64,000 bases of DNA from Dehalococcoidia bacterium (GTDB taxonomy: Bacteria; Chloroflexota; Dehalococcoidia; Lucifugimonadales; UBA3495). Location: the NCBI GenBank assembly GCA_022823505.1, contig JAJEIA010000090.1:24036-88035 (forward strand), read 5' to 3'. Position 1 is the first letter of the stretch. The number at the start of each line of letters is the position of its first letter. The position numbers were made by a program, and so were the translations under genes. The notes beneath the pieces were generated by a model. It saw only the letters and a list, made by a program, of their open reading frames with translations, had not been told where the DNA came from and searched no databases. Shown here one piece after another: positions 45,101-52,890 of this stretch.

Positions 45101-45382
45101 GCATCGGGGGCTACCCTGTCGCTGATTCCCCGGTACCGGAATGCCATTTTGGTCGTCGGCAACGGCCATGCGCCGATTGACCAGGCAGTTGCTCCCGCGT
45201 CGGGTACGGCAACGGGCGTATCTCCCAAGCCAACGGGCGGGAACCACGATCCGGCCCTGATGTACTGGCGGTGGCGTTCGGCCCAGCTTTCGCCGTGGGA
45301 GTGCGCGCGATACCAGAAGGTCATTGGGGAGAGCCGGCCGCGCGCGACCATCTGCCCGAAAGCGCCGGCGCTGGTCCGTTAG
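39107..45382 (+). CDS. Giant CARDB-repeat surface protein
   Basis: This secreted protein is about 2,091 residues long. I use ATG 39107 (MVRASRPAALILAALIGC); the track TTG at 39098 adds three residues. The N-terminal hydrophobic stretch ends LIGC, so a lipoprotein anchor at Cys 18 is possible. The body is some 16-18 beta-sandwich repeats of ~100 residues of the CARDB/DUF11-like adhesion type (VxNxG...WDTDG...H.L). A Cys-bearing domain (CxDDV...C...C..C) occurs twice, near the start and near residue 850. From ~1,240 to ~1,860 two repeat types alternate with a 212-residue period. The C-terminal ~110 residues are unrelated, with no LPxTG or porin-type sorting signal. Likely adhesion or matrix function. 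Confidence 0.88.
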   Translation: MVRASRPAALILAALIGCVVLVTSWSDPASLTSLRHADIAEGAPAQQSCVEDVGVVVNGVWEGFTYTLADPPDYSEGDAIWIAYTVTNSSCDDVTVTVALTGSKSKATIHDADGSTAPCADGCTISSGSDEYGTVQWDLGKHPNATGEKVVATITIDAPSDFSDSNISNNSATSSAAINIVNEVSTADIGVKSVTASRTAAPIGDDIDFTVTIRNDGDAEADATVTLDHGADTDELDSASVSDLAAGAESTVTLSWDTDGATAGVHSLRVLAATEGDGNSSNDSKTVTVTLRTPSTDVAVAGVKASATVAIIGDAVDFTVSLKNDGDLAIAPSVSLYKGEDTEAVGSATAATIAAGGTDAVTISWDTDGAEAGTYSLRAVATVAGDDDSSNDSATASLTLHDPVDVELKLTNPIASSVIRGSSVNVPFTVTNNGDNDAQDTLISLYVTEDDNNQTASEEPAATASVAALTVGETSSGVLAWDTTDANVGDYNLLLAATTDGDTDQTNNSVSATIEIRNWLALRNVAPQIAVAIFGETVEFAAQVENVGPEELTNLTVGLYESLVSTPLGLAPIDSIIAGATANVAIQWDTAGRDPGLVELFVLARAHGQSPDRDDSQSVNVTIRNPIALLSASPASSDNVAGLPVTINARVLNESHAEVTDVTVDLFVGDSETADDTTTIESIAAGETVESSLTWDADDAEPGEHRLKVVASLPDHNGDANDTASLAVTLRAPALNVALTAATINRSVAAIGQTLDTVATITNRGEVPVAAPVSLYLVGALQQTTAAATGTSSLIEPGSSESVTLQWDTTGESAGSHSLKMVVELPGDTTTDDNEVLLEAKLFPSAFDSAYGVEECVDDVRIKVTDIRDLSGQARSPSDYQVGERLKAFYRVYNFSCETDVTLSLAMSGPQGHPISDASALCFANCVVPFGGKAEDDTAWTIPTLPALADQPIEAGVTIVGPSDFVDTDETNNSNSSTDRINIVHPEDVVVRLEEQAGNKVSTGRFLTEPDFGEADVRLVSVQPVLTNLPFAAETIEVVVEVANDGPAAEPASLVFDLVSRDGTEPQPLFRHTMVIPAGRTDTETLEVPLRDVLPGVHTVEVLLAAAVDRSLENNAALFEFARMSPMVEVEMSDISISPEVLVLGDDASVSLAIHNRSEVALPLTLDLYVGDESEPAVTKFLAELAPGGQSQAQIDWRVPSSTGMLGQRTLRLAVSAPDFGLVAVSNPEITVHIDAEIVNIGATPADTAMQGEEVVVEVEVRNNGPATVNVPVTLNFPSETKSPQTRRPPVPAGSTETTRFSWKTRDYAVGDHTLTLTLPEQHNIAAGATSTDLPFQLTPLTITATIVDVAVVPQTPSVGEPVAITVTVRNDGPVAANIPVTLHFPSADKRPVTRHPRVDAGQTGAATFEWLTGNYRAGIHRFLVELDAVGDPFQRFAVDLLPAIENVSIVAMGTYPAETAMVGEPVEVWVEVRNDGPVTLNVPVGLTFPSAGKRPGVQSPRVGPGETATVFFEWKTSNYEPGMHTLRATILLDNNVTFGQTSGELRFVLTPLVIYATILDVSVSPETPRVGEPVTITVAIRNDGRIPTIIPVTVHFPSDEKQPETRKPRLAPGEVGTAAFTWRTGHYEPGMHELRMDVPSDPPISHRFTVELLPPVVDVAIVGMGSVPSEMAVQGEEVNIWVDVINNGPSALNVPVQLTFPSDEKQAERRSPRIEPGEIERVEFTWKTANYDVGDYLLTATLLADYNITELDTSATIQIALVPAQLMASILDISWSPGSPVVGEPVRITVTVRNDGIIAANIPVTLHFPSGDRQPETRRPRVAPGEVGTAAFTWRTGRYEPGDHVFRVQIPGVAGAARTFEIELRPPEVDFAVADFLAPDPLHPFVKGDWVEMTVVVQNRGQYAGRGAVYLVNAANHVTMYEQSASLEPGESRNVEFTWKTLRYPVGGYELLARVDAEHDTDPDNDESDRARVHLLTDRDITVGFGSDRLPVIFAEPASGATLSLIPRYRNAILVVGNGHAPIDQAVAPASGTATGVSPKPTGGNHDPALMYWRWRSAQLSPWECARYQKVIGESRPRATICPKAPALVR

Positions 45383-48309
45383 CCCGACGGCGTCACCACC
45401 GCGTCCCGCAGCACCTCGACCAGGTGCCGCGCCCGGCGGCCGGCGCCGTGCTCCACCTGCTGGCGGCAGGAGACGCCCATGACCGCGACCTCCGCGTCCG
45501 GCTTGGCGGCGATGGCCGGGAAGAGGGACAACCCGCCGATCTGCATGGAGATGTCGTAGTGCTCCTTCTCGAAGCCGAAGGAGCCGGCCATGCCGCAGCA
45601 GCCGGCGTTGATCAGCTCCGCGCTATAGCCCGACGGCATGTTCAGCACGGTGAGCGAGGTGGCGGTGCCCACCATCGCCTTCTGGTGGCAGTGGCCGTGG
45701 AACAGCACCTGCTTTTGCAGGCCGGAGAACTGGAGGTCCAGCCGGCCCTCGGAGCCGGCGTTGGCGAGGAACTCGTCGATGAGGAACGCGTTTTCGGCGA
45801 CGGTCCGGGCACGGTCGTCGGCCACGAACTCGGGATACTCGTCGCGGAGGGTGAGCAGGCAACTGGGCTCGCACCCGACGATGGGGATGCCGTGGCTGGC
45901 GTAGGCGTACAGGGCGTCGATGTTGGCGCGGGCCTGGTCGCGGGCCTGATCCAGCAGGCCCTTCGAAATCATGGGCCGGCCGCAGCAACCGCCGTTGATC
46001 AATTCCACGTGATAGCCCGCAGCCTCCAGCACCTCCACAGCGGCGATGCCGATCTCGGGGTAGTTGTAGTTCATGAAGGTGTCGTTGTAGAGCGCCACCG
46101 TGCCGTATTTGGCCTCGCCGTGGCCGTTCCGGCTCCGGCGGGCGAACCAGTCGGGCAGCGACATCGACGCAAAGGCCGGCTGCTGGCGCTGCGGCGCGAT
46201 GCCCAGGAACCTCGACGTCAGGGACTTGCCCAGGGCCGATCCCGCCAGCCAGTTGGTGACCGGCGCGTACCGGCTGCCCAGCCGGTTCAGCCCGTTGATG
46301 TTGGCGAAGAAGCGGGAGCGCAGCGGCACGCCGTGTTCCTTGTGATAGTGGTCCAGGAACTCGTACTTGAGCTTGGCCATGTCCACGCCCGACTCGCACT
46401 CGGCCTTGCACGCCTTGCACTCCAGGCACAGGTCCAGCGCCTGGTGCAGGCGGTGGTCAGTGATGGAACTCTCCGCGCCGTCGGGCATCCGACCGGATAG
46501 GGCGGCGCGGAGCAGGTTGGCCCGGCCCCGGGTGGAATGCTCCTCGTCGCGGGTGGCCATGAAGGACGGGCACATGGTGCCGTCCAGCTTGCGGCAGGCG
46601 CCCATGCCGTTGCACATCTCCACGGCGCCGGCGTAGCCGAAGTCCTGGGAGAAGTCCAGCGTGGTGTCCAGCGCCTGCGGCTGGTAGGCGACGCCGTAAC
46701 GCAGGTTTTCGGTCATGGGCGGCGTGTCGATGATCTTGCCCGGGTTCATGATGCCCTGGGGGTCCCAGGTCTGCTTGAGCTCACGGAAGGCATTGTAGAT
46801 CTGGTCGCCGAACATCTTGCGGGTCCAGACGCCGCGCACGATGCCGTCGCCGTGCTCGCCGCTCATGGAGCCGCCGAACTCCTTGATCAGGTCGGACACG
46901 GCCTCGCCGATGGAGACCATCTTGTCGATGCCGTCCTGGTTCTTCAGGCTGACCAGGGGTCGGATGTGGAGGCAGCCAACGGAGGCGTGGCCGTAGTAGC
47001 CGGCGGTGGTGCCGTGCTCGGTGACGATCTCGTCGAAGCGGCGCACGAACTCGCCCATGACCGACGGGTCGACGGCGGGGTCTTCCACGAAGGGTATGGG
47101 CTTGGCGTCGCCGCGAGTGCTCATCAGCAGGCCCAGCCCGCCCTTGCGCAGGTTCCAGACCGCAGCCTGCCCGGCCCGGTCCAGGATGTTGACACAGGCG
47201 TAGGCGAGGCCGATGTCAGCCTTCAGGCCGTCCATCTTCATGGTGAGCTCGTGCTCCGACTCGCCGTAGAACTCCACCACCAGCATTGCGCCGGGATCGC
47301 CCTCCACGAACCCGGGGAGCCGCGCCGTGCCCATGGCTTCCCGGGAACGGTCGAGGACCATCTTGTCGATCAGCTCGATGGACGAGGGCTCGTGCCGCAG
47401 CACCCGCGTCGTCGCCTCACTGGCGTCGTAGATGGTGCGGAAGTGCAGGACGGACAGGGACGTCATGGTGGGCCGGGGCACAAGGTTCACCTTGGCCTCG
47501 GTGACCACGCACAGCGTCCCCTCGGAGCCGACGACCATACGGGCCAGGTTCACGGGGCCGCCCCGGTGGGCGTCGTCCAGGATGAACTCGTCCAGGTTGT
47601 ACCCGCTGACCCGGCGCTGGATCTTGGCGTAGGTGCGGTCGATCTCGTCCTTCTGCTCGCGGGCGATGCGCAGCACGCCGCGGTAGATGTCGCCCTCCAG
47701 GCCGGACGCGCTCAGGCGGGATTCCAGATCGGCCGGGGAAAGCTCGCCGAAGTGGGCGGTGGAGCCGTCGGAGAGGATTACATCCAGCTCCTGGATGTGG
47801 TCCAGCGTCTTGCCGTAGATGACGGAGTGGGCGCCGCAGGTGTTGTTGCCAATGCCACCGCCCACGCAGGCGCGGTTGGCGGTGGTCGGATCCGGAGCGT
47901 ACTGCAATCCGTGGGGACCCATCTGGCGGGTCAGTTGGTCCAGGATGATGCCGGGCTGGACGCGCGCCCACTGCTCCTCGGCGTTCACCTCCAGCACGTT
48001 GTTCAGGTACTTGCTGAAGTCCATCACGATGGCGTGGTTGACGGTCTGGCCGGCCAGGCTGGTGCCGCCGGAACGGGGCAGCACGGGAATGCCCTCACGG
48101 GCGGCGAACTCGACGACGGCCTGCACATCGGCGGATGAGCGGGGAATGACCACGCCCACCGGTTCCATCTGGTAGATGCTGGCGTCGGTACTGTAGAGCA
48201 GGCGGGAGTGGGGGTCGAAACGGACCTCGCCGTCCACGCGCCGGCCGAGTTCGTCGGCGATCTCCTGGCGTTCGCGGCCGCGAATCCTGCGCTCCATTAC
48301 CGTTGCCAT
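45379..48309 (-). CDS. FAD-linked oxidase/Fe-S protein (D-lactate dehydrogenase or glycolate oxidase type)
   Basis: This is a 976-residue fusion. ATG 48309, with GGGAGGA about 7 nt upstream, is preferred over 48333. The N-terminal half is an FAD-binding oxidase (PRSGGTSLAGQTVNHAIVMD, GGGIGNNTCGAHS) with a C-terminal FAD-oxidase domain (YYGHASVGCLHIRP). Two 4Fe-4S motifs follow (CNGMGACRKLDGTMCPS and CLECKACKAECESGVD), then two CCG heterodisulfide-reductase-like domains (GGCCGRPM and AGCCGMAGSFG). It likely oxidises a 2-hydroxyacid and passes electrons to the respiratory chain. It is convergent with the CARDB gene with a 4-nt overlap of 3' ends. Confidence 0.92.
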   Translation of the reverse strand: MATVMERRIRGRERQEIADELGRRVDGEVRFDPHSRLLYSTDASIYQMEPVGVVIPRSSADVQAVVEFAAREGIPVLPRSGGTSLAGQTVNHAIVMDFSKYLNNVLEVNAEEQWARVQPGIILDQLTRQMGPHGLQYAPDPTTANRACVGGGIGNNTCGAHSVIYGKTLDHIQELDVILSDGSTAHFGELSPADLESRLSASGLEGDIYRGVLRIAREQKDEIDRTYAKIQRRVSGYNLDEFILDDAHRGGPVNLARMVVGSEGTLCVVTEAKVNLVPRPTMTSLSVLHFRTIYDASEATTRVLRHEPSSIELIDKMVLDRSREAMGTARLPGFVEGDPGAMLVVEFYGESEHELTMKMDGLKADIGLAYACVNILDRAGQAAVWNLRKGGLGLLMSTRGDAKPIPFVEDPAVDPSVMGEFVRRFDEIVTEHGTTAGYYGHASVGCLHIRPLVSLKNQDGIDKMVSIGEAVSDLIKEFGGSMSGEHGDGIVRGVWTRKMFGDQIYNAFRELKQTWDPQGIMNPGKIIDTPPMTENLRYGVAYQPQALDTTLDFSQDFGYAGAVEMCNGMGACRKLDGTMCPSFMATRDEEHSTRGRANLLRAALSGRMPDGAESSITDHRLHQALDLCLECKACKAECESGVDMAKLKYEFLDHYHKEHGVPLRSRFFANINGLNRLGSRYAPVTNWLAGSALGKSLTSRFLGIAPQRQQPAFASMSLPDWFARRSRNGHGEAKYGTVALYNDTFMNYNYPEIGIAAVEVLEAAGYHVELINGGCCGRPMISKGLLDQARDQARANIDALYAYASHGIPIVGCEPSCLLTLRDEYPEFVADDRARTVAENAFLIDEFLANAGSEGRLDLQFSGLQKQVLFHGHCHQKAMVGTATSLTVLNMPSGYSAELINAGCCGMAGSFGFEKEHYDISMQIGGLSLFPAIAAKPDAEVAVMGVSCRQQVEHGAGRRARHLVEVLRDAVVTPSG

Positions 48310-48499
48310 CTGTGGTCCTCCCAAGTGATCCAAACCGCCCCGTCGCGGACGATTTGGAGTAGAAAAGCACGGCGCAAGCGCCTCGTCGGCAGTATAGCAC
48401 GCGCATTCTGTCCGCCTGGTCCGCGACGTCGTCCGGCCGTTCCCCGCGAGGTGACCGTGTTATATTGGCGCAACCAATCGACCCACGAAAGGCGGCGAT

Positions 48500-49207
48500 A
48501 TGTCCACTCAATCCGGATCCGGCGAGCAGCCGACGGAAAACCGCATCGGGATGATGATCGAGAAGGTCATGGTCGGCCCGCCCCACGAGGGAGAGAACGG
48601 GCAGGGCCTGCTGATCTGCACCAACCGGGGCGACATCCCGGCCATTCTGCACGCCGCCGAGGAGACCACCAGGGCCGTGGTCTGGGTCTGTGGAGCGCGG
48701 GGCGGGTTCGGCGGCCCGGGCAGCGGCCTGTACGCCGAACTTGCCGAGGAGATGACCGGCCAGGGCATCACGTCGCTCCGCATGGACTACCGGCATCCGA
48801 ACCACATCCAGGAGTGCGCCCTGGACCTGGTGGCCGGCTGCAACTTCCTGCGGGCGACGGGACACGGACCGGCAATAGTCGTTGGACATTCCTTCGGCGG
48901 CGCCGTCGTAATCGCCGCCGGCGCGGTCAGCGACAACATCGCCGGCGTGGTTTCGCTCTCGCCGCAGACCTACGGAGCGCAGGGCGCCGCCATGATCTCG
49001 CCCAAGCCGTTGCTGGTGGTGCACGGCAAGGCCGACACGCGGCTGCCCTTTTCCTGCGCCGTGGCCATCCACGACTGGGCGAAGGAGCCCAAGGAACTGG
49101 TGCTCTACGAGGGCGCGGAGCACCGGCTGGACGAGTGCCGTGAAGAACTGGGCGACCTGCTGCGCACCTGGATACCGGACCACCTGCCGGCGGCGGTCAC
49201 CGAATAA
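48500..49207 (+). CDS. Alpha/beta hydrolase
   Basis: This 235-residue serine hydrolase has the nucleophile elbow GHSFGG (Ser 131), a likely acid in HGKADTRLP (~residue 178) and His in GAEHRLDE (~208), a complete catalytic triad. The compact length and DYRHPN segment fit dienelactone-hydrolase-like or peptidase S9-type small hydrolases. It has no signal peptide. It is divergent from the FAD/Fe-S gene. Substrate unknown. Confidence 0.88.
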   Translation: MSTQSGSGEQPTENRIGMMIEKVMVGPPHEGENGQGLLICTNRGDIPAILHAAEETTRAVVWVCGARGGFGGPGSGLYAELAEEMTGQGITSLRMDYRHPNHIQECALDLVAGCNFLRATGHGPAIVVGHSFGGAVVIAAGAVSDNIAGVVSLSPQTYGAQGAAMISPKPLLVVHGKADTRLPFSCAVAIHDWAKEPKELVLYEGAEHRLDECREELGDLLRTWIPDHLPAAVTE

Positions 49208-49252
49208 ACCGGTCAGGACTGAACACCCCCGCTCGACCAGCAGAATAATCCT

Positions 49253-49318
49253 ACATCGATAGACAGGATGAACAGGATGCTGGCCGCATCTGATCCTGTT
49301 CATCCTGTGCATCGATGT
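49253..49318. repeat. Long near-perfect inverted repeat
   Basis: ACATCGAT-ACAGGATGAACAGGAT pairs with its complement ATCCTGTTCATCCTGT-ATCGATGT, a ~26-bp stem with a two-base mismatch and a ~14-nt loop. It lies between two plus-strand genes 148 nt apart. The AGGATGAACAGGATG core resembles a short repeat near 29480-29513. It may act as a REP element or terminator. Confidence 0.65.
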
Positions 49319-49355
49319 CAAACTCGTCCCAAATGCGGCAGAAAGGACTGGTGTT

Positions 49356-50162
49356 ATGGACTTCATCGACCGCATCGGCTATGACAGCGGCGCGACACCT
49401 CTTGAGGAGTCGCTGGCCTTCGCCGCGGAGCACGACATTCACTACCTGGACTTCTCCGCCGAGACCGGCGCGAACCGGGTGGACAACTGGCCCGACGACC
49501 GCCTGCACGCCGTGCGCACGGTGATGGACCAGAACGAGATCGCCGTCACGGTGCACACGGCGTCATCTGTCAACGTGGCCGAATTCGCGCCCCACGTGAG
49601 CGACGGCGTGGATGCCTACCTGCGGGGCAACATCGACCTGGCCCGTCGGATCACCGCGCACGGGGTCGTCGTGCACGGCGGAATGCACTTCAGCTCGGCT
49701 ATCCCCCAGCGCATGGAGGCCGCCCGGGACCGCCTGCTGCGGGCGGTGGACTACGCCGAAAGCAGCGGTGTATCGCTCTTCTTCGAGAACCTGAACTGGG
49801 AGCCGGACAACGCCGAGGTGCACTACCTGGGGCACACGGTTGAGGAGTGCCGGTACTTCTTCGACGCCATTCAGTCGGACCGGTTCGGGTGGGCCTTCAC
49901 GGTGAACCACGCCAACCTGGTTCCGGAAGGGATCAACGGGTTCATCGACTCCCTGGATGTGGCGCGCATCGGGGAGGTTCGGCTGGCCGATAACACGGGC
50001 GAGGTCGAGGTACACATGCTTCCCGGCCAGGGCAACATCGACTTCCCCGCGACGTTCAGGCGTCTGGAAGACGCCGGCTACCGCGGGTACTACACCATGG
50101 CCTTCGGATCGCTGGACGACAAGCTGGCCGCGCGGGAGCTATTCCGGGGATACGGCATCTAG
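49356..50162 (+). CDS. Sugar phosphate isomerase/epimerase (AP endonuclease 2-type TIM barrel)
   Basis: This is a 268-residue TIM-barrel protein of the xylose isomerase-like family. Metal-ligand positions look intact: HGGMHF, FENLNWEP (Glu), FTVNHANL (His) and MLPGQGNIDF. The family isomerises or epimerises sugars and inositols, or cleaves DNA at abasic sites; the lack of DNA-binding basic patches favours a sugar role. It starts MDFIDRIGYDSG with AGAAAGG upstream. No sugar-pathway neighbours are visible. Confidence 0.87.
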   Translation: MDFIDRIGYDSGATPLEESLAFAAEHDIHYLDFSAETGANRVDNWPDDRLHAVRTVMDQNEIAVTVHTASSVNVAEFAPHVSDGVDAYLRGNIDLARRITAHGVVVHGGMHFSSAIPQRMEAARDRLLRAVDYAESSGVSLFFENLNWEPDNAEVHYLGHTVEECRYFFDAIQSDRFGWAFTVNHANLVPEGINGFIDSLDVARIGEVRLADNTGEVEVHMLPGQGNIDFPATFRRLEDAGYRGYYTMAFGSLDDKLAARELFRGYGI

Positions 50163-50316
50163 CCACGCCGGCGGATCCGGGATCAGGGTGCGTCGAAAGG
50201 CCCGATCCGCCAGCCGCCCGGCCTCGGTGGGCGAGTTTCGACGCCGGCGGGCCCGGCCTTGTGCGCCACAAAACGCCTCCGCCTGTTAGACTGCGCCCGG
50301 TCGCACCGGTTTTGGC

Positions 50317-50351
50317 GGGTCCGTAAAGCGCCCTGCGGCGGAAACGGACCC
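50317..50351 (+). promoter_or_regulatory. Structured leader hairpin before the CDF-like gene
   Basis: GGGTCCGT and ACGGACCC form a perfect 8-bp stem enclosing a smaller CGCC/GGCG stem. It ends next to the ribosome-binding site CGGAGGG and 17 nt before ATG 50369. It does not match a riboswitch consensus I know. Confidence 0.35.
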
Positions 50352-50368
50352 CGGAGGGAAGCATCCAA

Positions 50369-51082
50369 ATGGTGCAAGCCGATGACCTGCGCCGAACGGC
50401 GCTGGTTCTTGTGTCCATCGGTCTGGCGTGGAACCTGGTGGAAGCCGGGGTCGCATTCTGGGCCGGCGCCCGGGTCGGCAGCGTTGCCCTCATCGCCTTC
50501 GGGTTGGACAGCGTTATCGAGCTTTTCGCCGGCGGCGTCTTGGTGTGGCGATTGCGGCAGGAGGGCGACGAGCACGAGAATGAGGGCGCGGAAAGACGGG
50601 CACAGCGGCTGATCGCCCTTTCCTTCTTCGTGCTGGCGGCCTACGTGGCCCTGCACTCTGCGGCCAGCCTCGCCGGGTTGTTGCCCGAGCCGGAACCGAG
50701 CCTGGTGGGCATCGGGATCGCGGTAGCCAGCGCCCTGGTGATGAGTGTCCTCTACGTATCCAAGATGCGCGTCGCCGCGCGGATGCAGTCCCCCGCGCTC
50801 CGGGCGGAGGCGGTGGAAAGCCTGTTCTGCGACCTCCAGGACCTGGCCATCCTGGTGGGGCTGGGCTTCAACGCGCTGTTCGCCTGGTGGTGGGCCGACC
50901 CGGTAGCGGCCCTGGTGCTGATCCCCTTCTTCATCAAGGAAGGCCTGGAGAACTTCTCCGGCCACCACGACCACGATGATGAACACGCGGATGAGCGTGG
51001 GGTCCGATCAGCGCTGGTCTGCTTCTGCCTGAGATGCTGGTATGGCCTATCGACGTGTCGAGCGGCCTGCTGCCGGGCATAA
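50369..51082 (+). CDS. Cation diffusion facilitator-like membrane protein
   Basis: This 237-residue protein has about six membrane helices with the CDF signature region ALIAFGLDSVIELFAGGVLVWRL, where the Asp of helix two would bind metal, and LRAEAVESLFCDLQDLAILVGLG repeating an acidic pattern in helix five. A His/Asp-rich tail (GHHDHDDEHAD) follows the last helix. The usual C-terminal ferredoxin-like domain is missing, replaced by a Cys-rich end (CFCLRCWYG...CCRA) that may be spurious read-through. It probably moves divalent cations, but this truncated subfamily is poorly characterised. Confidence 0.8.
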   Translation: MVQADDLRRTALVLVSIGLAWNLVEAGVAFWAGARVGSVALIAFGLDSVIELFAGGVLVWRLRQEGDEHENEGAERRAQRLIALSFFVLAAYVALHSAASLAGLLPEPEPSLVGIGIAVASALVMSVLYVSKMRVAARMQSPALRAEAVESLFCDLQDLAILVGLGFNALFAWWWADPVAALVLIPFFIKEGLENFSGHHDHDDEHADERGVRSALVCFCLRCWYGLSTCRAACCRA

Positions 51083-51189
51083 TCCCAAGTTGGCCGGAAA
51101 CTCGCTCCGAGCGCCTGCCCGAGATCCCGCCGGTTGGCGCTGCCGCCGGTTGGCGTGCGGGTAGGAGGCGATCACTCCGCTAGACAGTG

Positions 51190-51223
51190 CCTGCGCCGTC
51201 GGATAATATGGCGCAGGTTTTTT
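51190..51223 (+). terminator. Intrinsic terminator after the CDF-like gene
   Basis: A perfect 8-bp stem CCTGCGCC/GGCGCAGG with a 12-nt loop is followed by six T. It lies 107 nt after the CDF stop and ~120 nt before the TRAP gene, so the TRAP gene needs its own promoter. Confidence 0.8.
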
Positions 51224-51341
51224 CACCCCGTTGCTGCGGCGCCATTACCGGAGGCTCCGTGCCAGATCGGTAAAAACGGGCCGCACGGCGGGGTTTTTGC
51301 GTGCCTGAAACACCCCGACCAGCGAGACATTCGACAGACCC

Positions 51342-52844
51342 ATGCTCATCGCCGTCGCATTCGTCCTGATGGGGGTCATGTTCCTGGCCGGCATGTACGT
51401 GGCCGGGGCGCTGGGATCGCTGGCGCTGATCCTGCTCAACCTGTTTTCGGACAACCCGGTCTGGAACATCATGGGCAACCGGGCCTGGGAGACCAACACC
51501 AACGTCAACCTGGTGGCGATCCCCCTTTTCATCCTCATGGGCGAGATCGTGCTGCGGGGCGGGTTCGCCGACCTGATGTACCGCGCCCTGTCGCGCTGGG
51601 TGGACTTCATCCCGGGCGGGCTGATGCACACCAACATCGCCTCGTGCGCGGTGTTCGCGGCCTGCGCCGGCTCGAGCATCGCCACCGCGGCGACGGTGAG
51701 CCGGGTGGCGCTGCCCTCATTTCGGGCACAGGGTTACCAGGAGCGGCTGGTGGTCGGGTCGCTTGCGGCCGGCGGGACGCTGGGCATACTGATTCCGCCG
51801 AGCATCCTGCTGGTGCTTTACGGGCTCACGGTGGGCGAGTCCATCGGGCGGTTGTTCCTGGCCGGTTTCATTCCCGGGATCCTGCTGGCGCTGGTGTTCA
51901 TGCTGATGATCGGCCTGGCGTCGGTGATCTGGCCGGCCATCGCGCCCCGCCAACAGCAGGGACGGTTCTGGACGTGGGAAGGCTGGACGGAGCGGCTGCT
52001 GTTCACGGTGCTGATGGTGCCGGTGATGGCGCTGATCTTCATCGTGCTGGGCAGCATATACTTCGGGTGGGCGACCCCTTCCGAGGCGGCCGGGTTCGGC
52101 GTGGCGGGCGCCATGGCGCTGGCGATCATCTACAACTTCGTCCGGCTGTTCGCCGGGGACATCGCGGGAATGCTGCTGGGAAGCGGCATCGCAGAGCGGT
52201 TGTCGCCCGAGGTACGGGGCACGCTGGAGGGCTGGCGCGAGCAGTATCGGTTCGACGGCCAGAGTTTCCGCAACTACTGCCGGTTCATGGGCACGATGAC
52301 CCTGGAGTCGTGCGGCTCGGCGGCGCGTTCCTCGGCGATGATCCTGTTCATCCTGATGGCGGCGTTCACCCTGCAGTTCGCCTTCGCGTACCTGCGCATC
52401 TCCATCACCATGGCGGAGTGGGTGGCCAGCTTCAACCTGACCACGGTGCAGCTGGTGTTGTTCCTGGTTGTCTTCTACTTGCTGCTGGGTACGTTCATGG
52501 AAGCGTATTCCATGATGCTCACCACGCTGCCGATAATATCCCCGGTGCTGCGGGCCGCCGAGGTGGACCTGCTGTGGTTCGGGATCATCATGATCATCCT
52601 GCTGGAGGCGGCGCAGATCAGCCCGCCGCAGGGGCTGAGCCTGTACGTGCTGCAGGGGGCCCGCCACGACGTGGCCCAACAGGAGGTGGACGGCACGGGC
52701 CGGGTGGCTCAAACGGGCACCATCAACGACGTGTACATCGGGGTGCTGCCCTTCATGGCCTGCATGGCGGTGGTGATCGGGTTGATCATCGCCTTTCCCG
52801 ACCTTGCCCTGTGGCTGCCGGACCAGATCAAGGGGCCGAGGTAA
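51342..52844 (+). CDS. TRAP transporter large permease (DctM type)
   Basis: This 500-residue integral membrane protein has the DctM hallmarks: NVNLVAIPLFILMGEIVLRGGF, CAGSSIATAATVSRVALP, GTLGILIPPSILLVLYGLTVGESIGRLFLAGFIPGI and LLEAAQISPPQGL. A ~50-residue hydrophilic insert lies at ~285-330, and the total is longer than the usual ~430. TRAP systems import carboxylates or amino acids with a small DctQ subunit and a DctP binding protein; neither is in the window. The start is ATG 51342 without a clear ribosome-binding site. Confidence 0.9.
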   Translation: MLIAVAFVLMGVMFLAGMYVAGALGSLALILLNLFSDNPVWNIMGNRAWETNTNVNLVAIPLFILMGEIVLRGGFADLMYRALSRWVDFIPGGLMHTNIASCAVFAACAGSSIATAATVSRVALPSFRAQGYQERLVVGSLAAGGTLGILIPPSILLVLYGLTVGESIGRLFLAGFIPGILLALVFMLMIGLASVIWPAIAPRQQQGRFWTWEGWTERLLFTVLMVPVMALIFIVLGSIYFGWATPSEAAGFGVAGAMALAIIYNFVRLFAGDIAGMLLGSGIAERLSPEVRGTLEGWREQYRFDGQSFRNYCRFMGTMTLESCGSAARSSAMILFILMAAFTLQFAFAYLRISITMAEWVASFNLTTVQLVLFLVVFYLLLGTFMEAYSMMLTTLPIISPVLRAAEVDLLWFGIIMIILLEAAQISPPQGLSLYVLQGARHDVAQQEVDGTGRVAQTGTINDVYIGVLPFMACMAVVIGLIIAFPDLALWLPDQIKGPR

Positions 52845-52890
52845 AGTCCTGGACTGGTAGAATGGGGCTGCATATTTCGGGGAGATACTC

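Noticed and set aside
51271-51298. AAAAAC...GTTTTT hairpin upstream of the TRAP gene
   Set aside because: Interior bases do not pair (G-G mismatches), so the stem is weak.
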